Positions 36,201 to 49,600 of a stretch of DNA of 64,000 nt are shown in pieces (the first letter of the stretch is position 1; each line of letters starts with the position of its first letter). Position numbers and translations under genes: made by a program. The notes under the pieces are model-generated. The model did no database searches and was not told where the DNA came from. It worked only from the letters and a program-made list of their open reading frames with translations. The stretch comes from Anticarsia gemmatalis (Eukaryota; Arthropoda; Insecta; Lepidoptera; Erebidae), in the NCBI RefSeq assembly GCF_050436995.1, contig NC_134747.1, positions 13,957,501 to 14,021,500 on the forward strand, in the 5' to 3' direction.

Positions 36201-39200
36201 CACGTCCATACATCTTGTCATACAGGATTAAGGTTTTTATTGTAGGAATTAGTGTAAACCCCCAGTTTTCTGGAAATAAAAACTAATAAAATTGTGATAA
36301 GAAGCAAACGAAATTTCAACGGATATTTGTTTTCGACGATAATAGTTAGATATTTAATTTTATTCGCAAATTGACACATTATTATGCGTACTTTAGATTT
36401 TTATGTTATCCAAAGGCAAAACTTTACCAGTTTTATGTTGTACATGAAAAAAGAAACACCATCGCGGATCTCCGTTATTGTGGATTGGTGTTCCGGCCTG
36501 TCTGCAATGTTCGATGTTGGATGGGATTCCATAAACGCTAGATTGTGCGGTTGACCGCTGCCCGAACCAGACTGTTAGTCCTTTACAACGCAACGTCGAA
36601 ATCTGTGCAATAGTAAACGTAGCTTACGAACTCTTGCACCATTTGACTAAAAGAAAAATTAAACATAAATCTTATTATTTTAAATAACTAGGTACGTGAT
36701 GTACAATTTTGACAGATAGAAAATAAAGAATTTCTTCCTTAATTTAAGATAAAAAACTTTTTAGACATGTTAATTTAGTAGTGTGTATCTATAGAAACTT
36801 TACTTCTTTACTTTAGACTTTTACTATTTGGGGGAATTGGAAACTCTGCGCAATATTTTGTATAGACGTAGTAAATATTAATGCCTTATTGGAGAAGACT
36901 CATTGAAACAAAACACCCTTATCAGAAGTAGGTAATTCCCAATAGGAAAATCTGCATCAAACTACGGCATTTGAGATCCAATGATTCAGTAGTGAAGTCG
37001 TTATTGTTATTTATTTAATTAATACAATAAATGTTACTAATATTCGCTATTGTGGTCCAAAGATCCATAGTGACGTGTTGTTGTGATTCCGTGGAAAAGT
37101 TATAAAGTTATTTATTTAAACAATTTTGTGGATATATAATGGTTAATTTGGTACGTACTTTTGAGTTTTAGGTTTATTTATAGATGTACAATAAAATTGT
37201 TTACATCTGATTCAACTTTATTTCGTGTTTATGGTGACACCGTGTTATTCGTGTATGCATATTCGTCATACTCGTACTTGCTATACAGACAAATCTTTTC
37301 TTATTTTTCTTTAACCCTAAACCGTTGAGCAAAGGTCTCCCCTAAAACTGAACTCCTGCTCAATATCTATCCTTAGCTTTTTTCTACCAACTAACCAGAT
37401 AGATGTCCAAATCGTCACGCCAACCTTTACTCGGTCTGCCTAGACGTCATAAAAAAAAAGAAATTATACAACATTGGTTATTTTTGAGACAGTATGACGA
37501 ATACGCAAACACAAATAACCAAGTAAGACCTCCCCATTACCGTTAAATGCGCAACAACACCATTAGAACCATGAATAAGCTTTCATTTAAATCGTGTTGA
37601 TATTGTCCTCAATAGTATCTTCTGTCGTATAGTAATCGATCCGTGATCCACCTGGTTTCTAAGCTGTGATTATACCCATCTGTCTGCTATCAATATCATG
37701 TTACACCATCCACGCTTCCCGCGACTTCACTCGGTAGACTATTTTGTGACGATAAAAAAGTTTGACATGCCTAAAACTTTGAACTGTAGTTTGTGTTTAA
37801 GTCAACGTACACATCTAAAGTTTTCCTAACCTACCGAGGTATTTCTAAATTTTGAAACTTTAGTGCTGTAATATAAACGAGTATAAAGTTCACGCCACTG
37901 TAGTGTTTTAAAAAGATAAGTCATCAGTTATACATACAAAAAAGAGTAAATCATAAAAGAAATGAAGTCAAAAGTTGGTTCACTTGTAACCTTGCTTCCT
38001 TATTACTGAAAAACACGGAAAAAAGCAGTTTCAGTTAAATATTTACTTGAGTTATTTGTTATTCATTGGTCATAGTATTATATTCAGTAGGTATACACAT
38101 GTTATGATTCATCTGTCTACAGTTCTGCGTACATGATTCTTACTTCTGCTTACAGTTTTATAAAATACTAGCTGACCCGTGCGGCTCCGCTCGCGTGAAT
38201 GATTTTTTTTTACTAATACAAAGCTTAATTATTCCTAAACAACAAAATATGCTTTTTTTCACGAAAAATATTCTTAAAATTATTTATATCTCATATAACT
38301 CGCACTAAAGCATATCCGCCATTAAAACCGTTGCCATGACAACGGAATTTTGTTAATTCAATGTCATTATGATCTTGATTGTTCGCGACTTCGGTTGCGA
38401 AACTTGAATTTTCCCGGGAAATGCGTGATTTTCCCGGGGTAAAAAGTAGCCTATGTCCTTTCTCGGGTATCAAACTATCTCCATACCAAATTTCATGCAA
38501 ATTGGTTCGGTAGTTTAGGCGTGATTGAGTAGCAGACAGACAGACAGACAGACAGAGTTACTTTCGCATTTATAATATTAGTATGGATCACGTTTGTTAT
38601 ACTCTAAGAAGTCATCGATTTTACTACAAAGTCTGTTTCAACGCCTGAAGACAATCGATCCATCACCAATTTATGATATAAATAGCAAAAGCTTTCATAT
38701 CAATCGATGTACAAATCGGCGAACGATTGGTTGGTGTGGTGTGACACCGAAAGGTCTTTTGCCGAATGCTTCATAATTCATAAGTATCCAAGTATGTAGA
38801 AAATTTTCAGTCATTATTCAGTATGAGCTTGTTTAGTTTTTACACCATTTTCTTTGGTCATTAGGTTGATACAGCGGAAAGAGTGCCGCTAGGAGACTTG
38901 AACTCTGCCCTAAAAGAATTTGAGTTCCTTACTTTAGTTCCCATACAACATGCGGGTCAAGCCCTAAAGCCCGATTTCCACCGCGAGCACTTCGGAACCA
39001 TTATTTCGTTAAACTCGCAAGCGCAAACTTGCATACTTGTATTTCCACCAAAAGCAAATTCCAAAGTACCTATGCAGTTTTCGCTTGCGACTTTAACGAA
39101 GAAGGGACTAAGTATTCAAAATGTCTAATTCCCCAAAACCGTCTGACTTAACAACTATCGGAAACCTGTATGGTTTACGTTCAGCTTGAACACTGGTCAT

Positions 39201-42200
39201 CGGGCGTGGGCCGTGGGTGTTGTGAACTCCCGTTGTGAAGGTCGTGTAACCTCCCATATAATGGATGCTGCAATAAATTAAATTACACCAATAATTATGC
39301 AAATAAGGATATTGATAGCACATTTCTAATTATAAAGGTTTTGTTATGTTAATTACTTTATTTAAAGTCATCGATATAGGTATTAAACGTGCTATGGCAA
39401 ACTGCTTTTAATTATTTATTTAGAATGAAATGTAACCTTGCGTAAGGTATACCTAAATATAGAGACCCAAATAGTTTTGGACTTTTCGATAATTAGCACA
39501 TAACTGAGTAATACGTAAACCTGAGGCAGATATCATATGTTTTTGTTTAAGGTCATAGTTTATCAAACAAACGTAAACAGTATTATGTCAATGGAAAGTC
39601 TGTTCGATAAATTTTAAACCTGTTGCTTTATCTAGTGTTCTGATATGAACAACAAATTTATGTAAGTCCATAAAAACTAGGATGTTATCGCTGCCCAAAA
39701 TCCGATGGTTAATCCGGTGGTGAATCGACCGCGTTGCTGCTGGGTAGCATATTTCTTACTTTATTGATTGGCTAGTGGTCAACTAGTGGCCGCAGTTGCT
39801 TAAACCAACCGAAGGCTTTTGGATGAAATCAAAACTCAACTGATAACAAACAGGGACTTATTTAAGTAAGCAGTTGCTTCGTTGAAATTCTGAGGTCATC
39901 CATCTATGGAATGTCCGCGTTAAACATTGTCCCGTGATCTATTTTTTAAATGACTGTCCCATTGCCAGGCAAAGGTCTCCTTCCGAATGAGGAAGTGGTT
40001 AGGCGCTGAGTCCACCACACCTTTGTGGTTGGAGAAACAAGGCTGGAGACTTTGCATGCCTTACATGCCTTTACATGCTATTAAAGAACTTAAGGGATGC
40101 TTCCTCATGATGACGTCCTTCATCGTTAGATTTGCTCTAATTATTTCTGCGATAATTATTTCTGATACATACAACTTCAAAATTTGTTTCGTACGTTCCC
40201 TCGAGTTTGAACCATCGCCCATCGAGATGTGTGCTAATTTATACCACTCGGCTATCACTGCCATGATCCATTACCGGCTTTTATTCCCTTTTTTATTTCT
40301 AAACGAATGTAATATTTTTCCAGGACGACGTATGCTACGTAGTAGCGAAGTACGACTACGCGGCGCAGGGCGCGCAGGAGCTGGACCTGCGCAAGAACGA
40401 GCGGTACTTGCTGCTGGACGACTCCAAGCACTGGTGGCGCGTGCAGAACGCGCGCAGCCAGTCCGGGTACGTGCCCAGCAACTATGTCAAGAAGGAGAAG
40501 CCCTCGCTCTTTGACAGGTAATGTCAAGCATTTCTGTTTTCTAACTTATACTGTCTCGTTGTTGGTCAAAGGTCTCCAAGCGTTGTAGTTAATTTTAATA
40601 GTTTCCATTTCCCTTCTAACAAGCGATCAGTATTTCAACCCTTAAAAGTATTAGATTGAGTCTTACCTAGGAGAGTTGATAAGTAGAGTTCAGGGGTGTT
40701 TCCTGTGTGCTATTTTTGGTGAAGAGAATATCCCCTCTTCGTAATACTTTGACCAACACTTAAGTTTGATTATGATTTGAATGAACTTTGACCAACAGTC
40801 GGGCACGATAGATTTCACACTAACAAAAATGGCCTCTCGACGAAGAATTCGACGAACATTGTAATTCGTAAGGATGTTAAACTCCTTGATCAAATTAAGT
40901 ATCATGGCCATCTGTGTAACCAAAGTTTCATATTCATTAATCGATTATGCGCATGCATCGGTATTCGCTACTTAATAATCATTCGATAAATATGAACGCA
41001 TCAACACTTATACGTAATATTCTTTCAAACGATTATAAAAGTCTTTATTTTAAAGCTTTTTGACAAAGACACTACTAATGCCCGGTTTCTGAGGCACATT
41101 TAGAGGTAGTTAATCTATTTGAATTAAATTTACATGAGCTTAAAACTTTAATAAATAAACTACCACTAAATGTACCTCAGGAACCGGGCATAATAGATAT
41201 CGAAATGTGTATTTTCATCGTATCAAAAATCCTCCAATCTTTCAAAATTTCAAGGTGTGTGCAGCAGTAAGCCCCTAAGGCCTAAAATAAATAATCGTCG
41301 TCGCGGGTCGGAAACGTTATCTGACTATATGAAAAGGTGACAGCGTCATCCCTACCTAATATAAAACTTTAGTAAAAAATGCAAGGTGTATATCCACAAT
41401 CATATTATTTGTCCATGATAAGAACTATATTCGCAGTTTGTCTAATATAATTCTTAAAACTTTGTATGTACTCACTCCCAAACTAGAGGAATGATCTCGA
41501 TTCTTCCATACATCGACGCAAAACGTAATTTTTCTATGCCTAAGATTTAAAAAAAATATATAATACGATATTTTCTTTAAAAAATGGTACAGCTCTTATG
41601 TGGATCTTCGAATCCGGAGATCGTAGTTCTTCAACGGAAAGGAGGGAGTCACAAGTTTCGTTTGACAAAAAATTGCTCTCCTTAAATTTTGCTATAAATT
41701 GATTGCCATCTAGTCACTACAAAAAATAGTTGATGGACTCGAGTGACGCGGATATGTTGTTCAAGTAACCGAATAACTGACCATATTGTGATGAACTAAA
41801 ACATATGTGAAACCTTACGATATGATGACACGTGCCCATGTAAAATATTAGTACGTACTAATGCAACGGGTTATAATGTAAACGATACCTTTTTATTACC
41901 GACTGAAGTTTTCGAACAAGTGACATTGGACGGACTGAAAATTAGTATACAGATATTGACTGTCATGTTTTCAATCCCATTCTCAATGAAAATGGACAGA
42001 ATTACAACTGTTTGTTGGCTACATAATAATCACAATGTATTAACCGCTTAATAATGGCAAGAAATACACCATTGTAAACAAAAGTGTGTTTGAGAATGTG
42101 ACATTAAATTTGTACCCGGTTCTATAAAAATCTAAATTAAATCATTTATTCATATAGATCAAATGCTGTCACTTACATATGATAGTCAATGATACAGAGA

Positions 42201-45200
42201 GTGAATTCTAGTAAATAAAAACATAGACAGTAGACACGTATAAAAAAGTCGTTCCGCTGTCTGTCCCTACTCCCTACGTATGCTCAAATATTCAAAACCA
42301 CGCAACGGATTTTGATGCCGTTTTTTAATAGATATAGTAATTAAAGATTTTTGAGTAACAGACTAAACCGGGTGATGCCGGGGCGGGCTGCTAGTACATA
42401 ATACATGAATGCATGTGTCCTCTGTATTACATACAATATCAATAATCTATTTGTAATGGCGGCCATAGAAATAGATAATAGGTTTATTTTCAAAGAATAT
42501 TGGAATGTAAGTAATGCTGATCGTATCGTGTCATCGTTGGAATATTCCCTTTATTATACGTTACGTTAGTGATATTTATGTAGAAAAATAGTTAAGTAGG
42601 CTAATAGTTGGGTTACGTGTTGGGACCTACACATTGTCCTGTAGGTCCTTGTCCTTGTTTTAACCTGATATAACTTGATAGGGGTGAGGAAAAGGACAAT
42701 AACGATAAAGAATGCAAAACTTTGGAGCTGCAACTGAGAGTTTTGACAAATTACCTTGTTAACGGTAAAAGGAAACAGTACGAAACCTTAGGCTGTAGTG
42801 TCCAATATTTAAATCAATTTATTTTAACTATATCCACATTAAATGTTTGTATGTTTGCAATGATCTTCTAATCTTAATATAAATACTACTGTTTTATAAG
42901 AATATTATAACTTTCTAGTAGAAGAAAAAGTACCTAGCTAGTTCCTTAGTAACATATTCGAGTTTAACCCCCATAAAATAGCTTATATTTACTTATCGCA
43001 CACATTACCGTAACGCTTTCACCATGATAACAATTTACAATTGAAGGCCACCACAAAACTAAGGTCAAAGCCAGCCCTTACCGTGTTTAAAATGTCCCCC
43101 ACATACCACTAACATTCCTTTACGTTTAGCTATTAACGTGGAATGGCATCTAGATCTCATTATTCACGATAAAGCGTTGTGTAATCAAACCATCTATATT
43201 ATGAAACGAACTTATAATTAAAACAATACCTGCGCGATTCTTTGCTTTAGATTTGTAAACAATCAATTCCGTTTGCTGTATATTAGAAGTTTGTGGAGAC
43301 ACTTAGTAGATATACTGGTATGGAAAGGTTCACGGGTGGTCAATGTATACTAAACTTATTTATTTAGATAAATCATGCATGCCAAGGCTCTCTACTAACT
43401 TGTCGGACTATACAAGAAGTTAATTAAGTCTAACGTTTTTGGCTAGGCTCATTATACTTTCTTAAATGAAGAATATCGAAATCAGCTTTTATGATGCTTT
43501 ACCAAAAATACACGTTTCCATCTACTGTTAGACCTAGGTTTCCTTCTCTTCAGTGCCCTTAGGTTTGCTCTTCATTTGTCTTCATCTTTCACATTTCTGA
43601 ATACGGTATACGCACGCGCTGTAACGCAAGTTCCTAGTAAGCTAACTATCTGGAGGCACAGCAGAGGCCCCGCCAAGTCGAGCAAAAAAAAAGTGGCATT
43701 GCAATTTACCAGACGCAGTTTTTAGTTCTAACTATCGATAGCTATCAAATATTCTGTAACATTGTTCAACTAGGGTACTACCAAAAACCAGTCAGCGTAA
43801 CAATTGCTTTACCAATAAATATTAAAATAATTACTCGTGTTACAATATTTTTCAGTTAATTATAATAATTGTTTTCACGCGGCGTAAGACATACAATAAT
43901 TAGCAGTAAATACGGTGACTAATTCATAAGTCGACACGGTAAGACGTGACGCTCAGTACAGATATAATATGTTAATTACCATAATTTATACAATAAATGT
44001 TAGTTTATTATTTAACGACGGAATTGCATCAATATTTAAATTTTGGCAATGTTTTAATTAGATACGTTCTCTCTTTGATTGAATTGAATTATACAATTTC
44101 TTGAGAAATTCGGTGAAAGTTTGATTTTGTTGCAATTTATTGCAAAAAAGTTATTTTTAGCGTTTTTAGGTAAGGATAGATGTTGTTCCTGTCTTTCGAA
44201 GCCTACATTAAGTAGGTCCATGATATACTAGGTTATTTACATTTCATCACAATGTCGTCAACATATTTAATCCAGTTCATTAGTAGCAATTACTTTATTT
44301 GTACTTATTTATACTAAAAGAACAACTTCATTCTTTCCAGTATTAAGAAAAAAGTAAAGAAAGGTTCCGGCTCGAAGACTTTACCATCAAACAGCTCTCC
44401 AGTGCGCGGTGGTGGCGGGGGCGCGGGGGAGGCAGGGGCTCGCCGCGTGGAGCCGGCCGATGCCCTCGGCACAGCTGTCGTCAAGTACAACTACCAAGCT
44501 CAGCAGCCTGATGAACTGTCCCTCACTAAAGGCACCAGAATCTTGATATTGGAGAAGAGTAATGATGGCTGGTGGAGAGGACAGTATCAAGGACATACTG
44601 GCTGGTAAGATACCTTGAAGTTATATAGTATTTAATGTCGAGGTCAATTCTAGTCCTCAAATTCTGTTAATTCAATAGGTTTGAATGGTAGTCCGCATAG
44701 ATATTGAGAGTTCAAAAAGTTTGAGGGAGGTAGGCAGTAAAATGTTACCTACTAAGTTAATAATAAAAAAATGGGGTCCAGAGCCGGATTCAAAAATATT
44801 TTAAACAGTCACACCAGTCCTAAAGTTGCTTTTATGAAGATGTTTTCTTGCGTTCGTGTATAAGGGCTTCAAAACCCAAAAGGGCATATTTTTATATCTT
44901 CCACAAACACATACCACAGGGTGCAAAAGTTTCGTTTCTCGCATTAACCAAATATTTACGTAACAAATAGTTATTGTTTTGCTTTAACATGTTCATGATG
45001 ATTTGTGATTTTAAAGGAAAAATCTCTATTAATTCTTAGAAAACTGTAGTAATGTCCCCACTTTCCTGTATTGACTTTTTATTGTCTTTCCTTATAGGTT
45101 TCCTTCGAACTACACCAGTGAAGAAGGTGACAATGAAGACCCAGTACACACCTACGCGATGGCGGAAAACGTTCTCGATATTGTGGTGAGTAAACAAATA

Positions 45201-46683
45201 TTGGAATTTCGAAAAGGCCATATCTTACTGAATAGACGCTGAACTTATGCCCTTTTTCAAATAGCATGTTTAATTTAATTAATTTTTGATTTAGCTGTTC
45301 TGTTGTGAATGCTTTGTTCAAGGTTTTATGTACTCCGATCGTTCAGAGTAATGAGGCAGATATTTTATAGTAGAACCAACGAAAATGTTAGATTGACATG
45401 GAAGTAATAATTGATGTACATTTCGTACATTGTCGTCCATATTTTTTTCGTAGTGGGCAACACTGTCATGTTGCTACTATATCGTACCTATGAGGGTAGT
45501 AGTACTTTTGATACTGGCAGGTCTACAGACAAATAATATTAACAACATTAATACTTAATTCAAAAATGCTTAAATTTCTATTTCTTTATAATGTAAACAA
45601 ATCTGGACGCATTTTATATTCACTTATCAACATTAAACCCAACTTAAAAATACAGATTCCAAAGTAAATAACAATACCATTATCTAATTGCAGGTGGCCC
45701 TGTACTCGTTCACGTCGAACAACGAGCAGGAGCTGTCGTTCGAGAAGGGCGACCGGCTGGAGATCATCGAGCGGCCGCCCTCCGACCCCGAGTGGTACCG
45801 CGCGCGCGACTCGCGCGGCCACGTGGGGCTCGTGCCCAGGAACTACCTGCAGGAGCTCGCCGACTACCTCACGCAACCTTACAGGTATAAAAATAATAAG
45901 CTATGAATAACGTGTTATTAAGATCGATGTTTGGTCGAAAGGTTGGATTATGAGTTGTAAATAAGGCATCATAATTTTAAAAATTTCGCCATCTTCTCAC
46001 CTGTTTTTCATCTTATAGCTCATTTACTCATTTTAGTGCTAGAGAAACAATTTTGAGTGGTTACAGACAAAAAAAATATGCTATTTTAGGTGTATTAATT
46101 TTGTGTATTCATCTTGTGCATGTGCAGTCAGAATTCATTATGACCATGTGTGATACAAAGAGCACAAATATTGGACACTATATTTTTTTGTATTTTATTT
46201 ACAAATGATTTTCTCTGTCCCCAGCGAGGGCGACGGCGCCCGCGGCGGTCCCCCGGCGGGCGGCCCCGCGCCGGGCGTGTCGCTGGCGGGGCGCGCGTGG
46301 TACTACGGCGCCATCACGCGCACGCACTGCGACGCGCTGCTCAACCAGCACGGACACGACGGGGACTTCCTCATCCGGGACTCCGAGACCAACGTGCGTG
46401 CCGCCGATACGCTCTGTATACTAGTGTATATATACAAACAACGTTACTTACGTACTGTGTCCCGCAGGTGGGCGACTACTCGGTGTCGCTGAAGGCGCCG
46501 GGCCGCAACAAGCACTTCCGCGTGCACGTGGAGGGCTCGCTGTACTGCATCGGCCAGCGCAAGTTCCCCACGCTGGAGCAGCTGGTGGCGCACTACCAGC
46601 GCGCGCCCATCTACACCAACAAGCAGGGCGAGAAGCTCTACCTCGTGCGCCCGCTGCCCCGCGCCGCGCTGCCGCCCTGCTGA
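30275..46683 (+). CDS. dock: Dreadlocks/NCK adaptor protein (three SH3, one SH2)
   Basis: NCK adaptors link phosphotyrosine on receptors to actin regulators; in Drosophila, Dock works in axon guidance and myoblast fusion. Seven exons (30275-30379, 40324-40517, 44341-44604, 45098-45185, 45694-45884, 46225-46393, 46468-46683) give 408 residues in frame. SH3-1 (about 40-94) has 'AKYDY', 'HWWRV' and 'GYVPSNYV'. SH3-2 (about 143-193) has 'VKYNYQAQ' and 'GWWRG'. SH3-3 (about 216-272) has 'ALYSF' and 'GLVPRNYL'. The SH2 domain (about 306-400) has 'WYYGAITR' and the phosphotyrosine pocket 'FLIRDSE', split by a 74-bp intron just after it. A basic 'KKKVKKG' linker follows SH3-1. A second in-frame ATG at 30347 (Met25) with a strong context gives a product starting 'MANTRHGK', closer to the Drosophila start as I recall it. 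Intron 1 is 9.9 kb. Confidence 0.97.
31436..31560 (-). repeat. SINE tail copy in dock intron 1
   Basis: It contains 'aaggccttgggtctaccatg' and 'ctggccaagtccatgttggg', the reverse complement of the 3' half of the SINE family at 63056-63262. Confidence 0.55.
33015..33105 (-). repeat. tRNA-derived SINE remnant
   Basis: On the minus strand it reads 'cttggcgcaatggttaagat' followed by 'ggaggtcgtgggtttgac', which resemble RNA polymerase III A and B boxes. It does not fold as a complete tRNA by eye, so I take it as a SINE head. Confidence 0.45.
33410..33520 (+). repeat. tRNA-derived SINE remnant
   Basis: It contains 'gatgtggtaaaggccgtcag' and 'tcatgggttcgattgccac', the latter like a polymerase III B box. 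It lies a few hundred bases after another tRNA-like remnant in the opposite orientation. Confidence 0.4.
33735..33841 (+). mobile_element. Short retroposed insertion with A-rich tail and target-site duplication
   Basis: The 107-bp insert ends in an A-rich tail (33826-33840) and is flanked by the 9-bp duplication 'tgtacctaa' (33726-33734 and 33842-33850). A 9-bp stem ('cctgcactc' with its inverse) lies inside. This is the pattern left by target-primed reverse transcription. It is probably a 5'-truncated LINE end. Confidence 0.6.
36131..36236 (+). repeat. Dispersed repeat copy in dock intron 1
   Basis: It contains 'aaaatcacgccttctccca', 'accagagaacgctacttgg' and 'catacatcttgtcatacag', closely matching 10166-10272. 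Confidence 0.55.
37325..37445 (-). repeat. Degenerate LINE 3'-coding relic
   Basis: The minus strand partly translates to 'GRPSKGWRDDLDIYLVG'-like sequence, resembling the GRP..RW.DD block at the C-terminus of a common lepidopteran LINE polyprotein. It is short and degenerate. The assignment is from memory of that motif. Confidence 0.4.
38167..38587 (-). repeat. Non-LTR retroelement end with (CAGA)n, dock intron 1
   Basis: It starts 'actagctgacccgtgcggct', includes 'aaatttcatgcaaattggtt' and ends with a GACA run and 'cgcatttataatattagtat'. It shares end signatures with the elements at 7897 and 19768 but its internal sequence differs, so it is a related family. Confidence 0.65.
39001..39103. 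repeat. Imperfect 30-bp inverted repeat
   Basis: Arms at 39001-39033 and 39073-39103 share the core 'ttcgttaaa.tcgcaagcg' in inverse orientation with a 39-nt spacer. It may be the core of a MITE. Confidence 0.5.
39948..40016 (-). repeat. SINE tail copy in dock intron 1
   Basis: It contains 'actgtcccattgccaggcaa' and 'ggtctccttccgaatgagga', the 3' part of the common SINE/LINE family. It lies about 300 bp before the first SH3 exon of dock. Confidence 0.6.
41079..41190. mobile_element. 112-bp MITE, PIF/Harbinger-like
   Basis: Terminal inverted repeats of about 33 bp start 'tgcccggtttctgaggcaca' on the left and match the inverse of the right end with three differences. The element is flanked by TAA on both sides (41076-41078 and 41191-41193), the TWA-type target duplication of PIF/Harbinger elements. 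It has no coding capacity. Confidence 0.65.
42236..42395 (+). repeat. Retroelement end fragment in dock intron 2
   Basis: It contains 'acgcaacggattttgatgcc' and ends 'gggcgggctgctagtac', a layout typical of lepidopteran retroelement ends. Confidence 0.5.
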
Positions 46684-49600
46684 GCCCCCCCCCCACCCCC
46701 CACTGGGATAAGTTTACTCACTCCTCTCTAGTACCTGTAGCACGGGGGTAAATGTGATAAAGTTTGCAGTCTTGATGAAAGTGGTTTTAAAATTGCAACA
46801 AAAACGATGCCGTGCACGTAGATTTGAGCAAAAATCTGTGTAATTTATATTTAATATAACAGTAATCAATAAGTATAATACACGACTTTTCGAGAACAGT
46901 ATCATTAAAGACACGAACATAAAACCTCACGTTTTTAGTGCACTAAAATCGTTTTCAACATTATTGCAATTTTCATCATATTCGCTCCTACCAATAGTAT
47001 CGATCATCAAAAACAATGTAAAAACAATAAGGTGGCTTTAAATATATTTCAGTATCGAGTACTGTAAACTTATCCATCCTATATCCAATTTTGTTGACGA
47101 TCTGATAAGTAGTAAAACTATCGAGTTACATTGTATTCATATCTACAGACATACGTACGATACAACACAGATATATAACTATCACGCCGAGGGAAAACCC
47201 TCCGACTGTCAGACGTCGTGTTAAGCCGTACGTACACAAAGCTACGAAAATTTCTCAGCTATTTTAGAATCCATTGACATTCGTACATTCGTCCCGTGAC
47301 TGAATTTGTATGGCAGTAGTTGCTTGGAGACTAAAATCGCTGAATATCGGAGACGAACGCCTTAACGTGGGTAATGAACGAACACACGATGGGTTACCAT
47401 AAATACTTGCGTATTATGGTGACTTTAGCAACGAGACATAAGGGCCCTTTGCATACGTCATGTCTTTCGCATGATTTCGCGTTTGCATTCATAGAGATGT
47501 TGGTAAAATTAGTGTGTGATGGTTTGTGTCTGTGCTGTTTCGTAGTTAAAATAAACATTGTTTGTAAGTATGAACGGATACATTAGACTTTTGCCCCTCA
47601 CATTACCCCCTCACGGTGTATTAACGAAACGTAAGTTTTGAGCTTCCGATAGTATGCATTGTCAATTTTATACGAAGTTTGTATTCATTCCAGTTGTGTA
47701 CTCGAATCTGGCCGTTTACAGAGGGTTTTGGAAACATACCTGTTTTGATGTAAATAAAACTGTCTGAGAATTGTTAGTCATTTCTAGATAGTATTTATTT
47801 AAATGTTGATGCTGATACTGTTGTGTATTATAGTGTGATATCACCTCAATAAGTGATGTAGGAAAAGGACACGTTCTAGAGCTGTAAAATTAGTTTGTTA
47901 CATCAAACAAAAGTAAACTTATTTTACCGCTCTACTATGCAGTTTTTTTCTTATATGTGTGGTGTAATATACAACAGTATTAGTAACATTATAAAACAGG
48001 CAGTCGATGATATAATCGAGCAGATTTCGACGTACTAAAAACGCATAATATAAGTACTACATTTATATAAATCTGTTCGGTACTCGACATAGCGTTAAAG
48101 CGTTGATACAACGCCAAATTTAAAATAACAACAAAACCAAAAATTGGCTTCTTTATCTCTACTAGTGTATTTTATATCATATTATTTTTAGATAAGTAAT
48201 AGCGTAATTTTATGGTTTATAAAGTTATAACTGTGTTTTCGATATGTCGTCGGTTGCGACGCTTCAGATGAAGTAATTATATACACGATGCGTTGTTGTG
48301 ATGTTTGGCTAAGTAAGATATAATGTAAGTCATGATCAGGGAATATCGTGGATTGTATAAGGATTTGTAAGTGAGTGGGAATTTTGTACTATTTTCTAAT
48401 GTGCTCATTTGTGTGGAACGTGCGGGTGGAATTGACAATTTAATAATCTATTTGTCTAAATACTTAGCTTAGATTTGCCCCCAATGCTTCAAGGAAAACT
48501 AAAACCTTTCCGCTGAAGTCTGATGGATATTTAAATAAAATTATAAAGAAAGTTACTAATATACGGCCACAAAACATTTTTTCTTACTACTTAATAAGTT
48601 TTATACATTCCCAAAAACAAATCGGCCTATATCACTTAAAGAAATGACTCAAATCAGTCACTATTTCGTAGCATCTCGTATTAATTTGTCAATCCTGCTC
48701 TCAGTTCTTTATTCACACACGTCACAGTACACTGTGCGTGGTGGAAGCACCAACCGTCATAAGTCTGACTAGTGAACGCGTAGTCAAATATTTGGTACAT
48801 TGCATTATTCCTGCGTTTTAGTCTTTTTGACAACGAATTAGGTAACTTGGATGGTACGGTGCATGTTTAAACTTACATTACAGAATTTTCAAGGTCTGGT
48901 GTGAAACCCAAGATGAAAAGAGTGTGTATTTTTTTAACCCATTACTGTCCAACAGCTGGGCAAGTATCTGGGTTAAATGAAATGAGGTTTTCTAAAAGGG
49001 AGTTATCTTTACCAGTCCAGAGTTTGGTAATGTCATTATATATGACAAAAGCATACTTGGCGTAATCTTATAGTATTGTATACTTGCTAAATTGTTGATT
49101 GGAATAGTCGATACATGTTATAAAAACTTAGATTTTTGGCGAAAAACACACGTGATAGTTTATGGTGGTTGAGTATGAATATATTCTAAAATGAAATAAA
49201 AACGTGGATGATTAAACGTTAATTTACTACATAAGGTAATAAACCACCCAATAAAAATGTAGTTTAAACACGCACCATGGGTAGGGAATCTCAAAATGGT
49301 TGATTTCCACTGAGGTGACAATCGCTAGTCAATATTATACGCCGACATCACAATCAGCTACTGCTTAATATTCACATATTATTTTACTACATTATTTACA
49401 ACACGTAGTGCGCACAAAATGATTCGAGTTGACAATACGAGTATAGCGGGGAATTCACCAGATGGACAAGTCTGCAGACATGCCCGACGGACCTCACAAC
49501 TATAAGTGTGTAGAATGCCCTATACTGTCTGGCCCACACCCTACATTAGCAAATAACATAAATAGTTGCAAGGTCTATACTCAGGCTATTACAGACGTGC

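Larger units (their letters stand above)
30380..40323 (+). other. Large first intron of dock
   Basis: It holds several repeats: SINE tails at 31436-31560 and 39948-40016, two tRNA-like SINE remnants near 33015-33520, a short retroposed insert at 33735-33841, a dispersed repeat at 36131-36236, a LINE relic at 37325-37445, a retroelement end at 38167-38587 and an inverted repeat at 39001-39103. No other gene was recognised; open frames here are short and unlike known proteins. Confidence 0.65.
40518..44340 (+). other. dock intron 2
   Basis: A 3.8-kb AT-rich intron. It contains a MITE (41079-41190) and a retroelement end (42236-42395). No additional exon was recognised. Confidence 0.75.

Noticed and set aside
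46150..46683. 177-codon plus-strand open frame over the last dock exons
   Set aside because: It reads through the 74-bp intron. Only its second half (SH2) is in the true frame, and the splice sites explain the rest.
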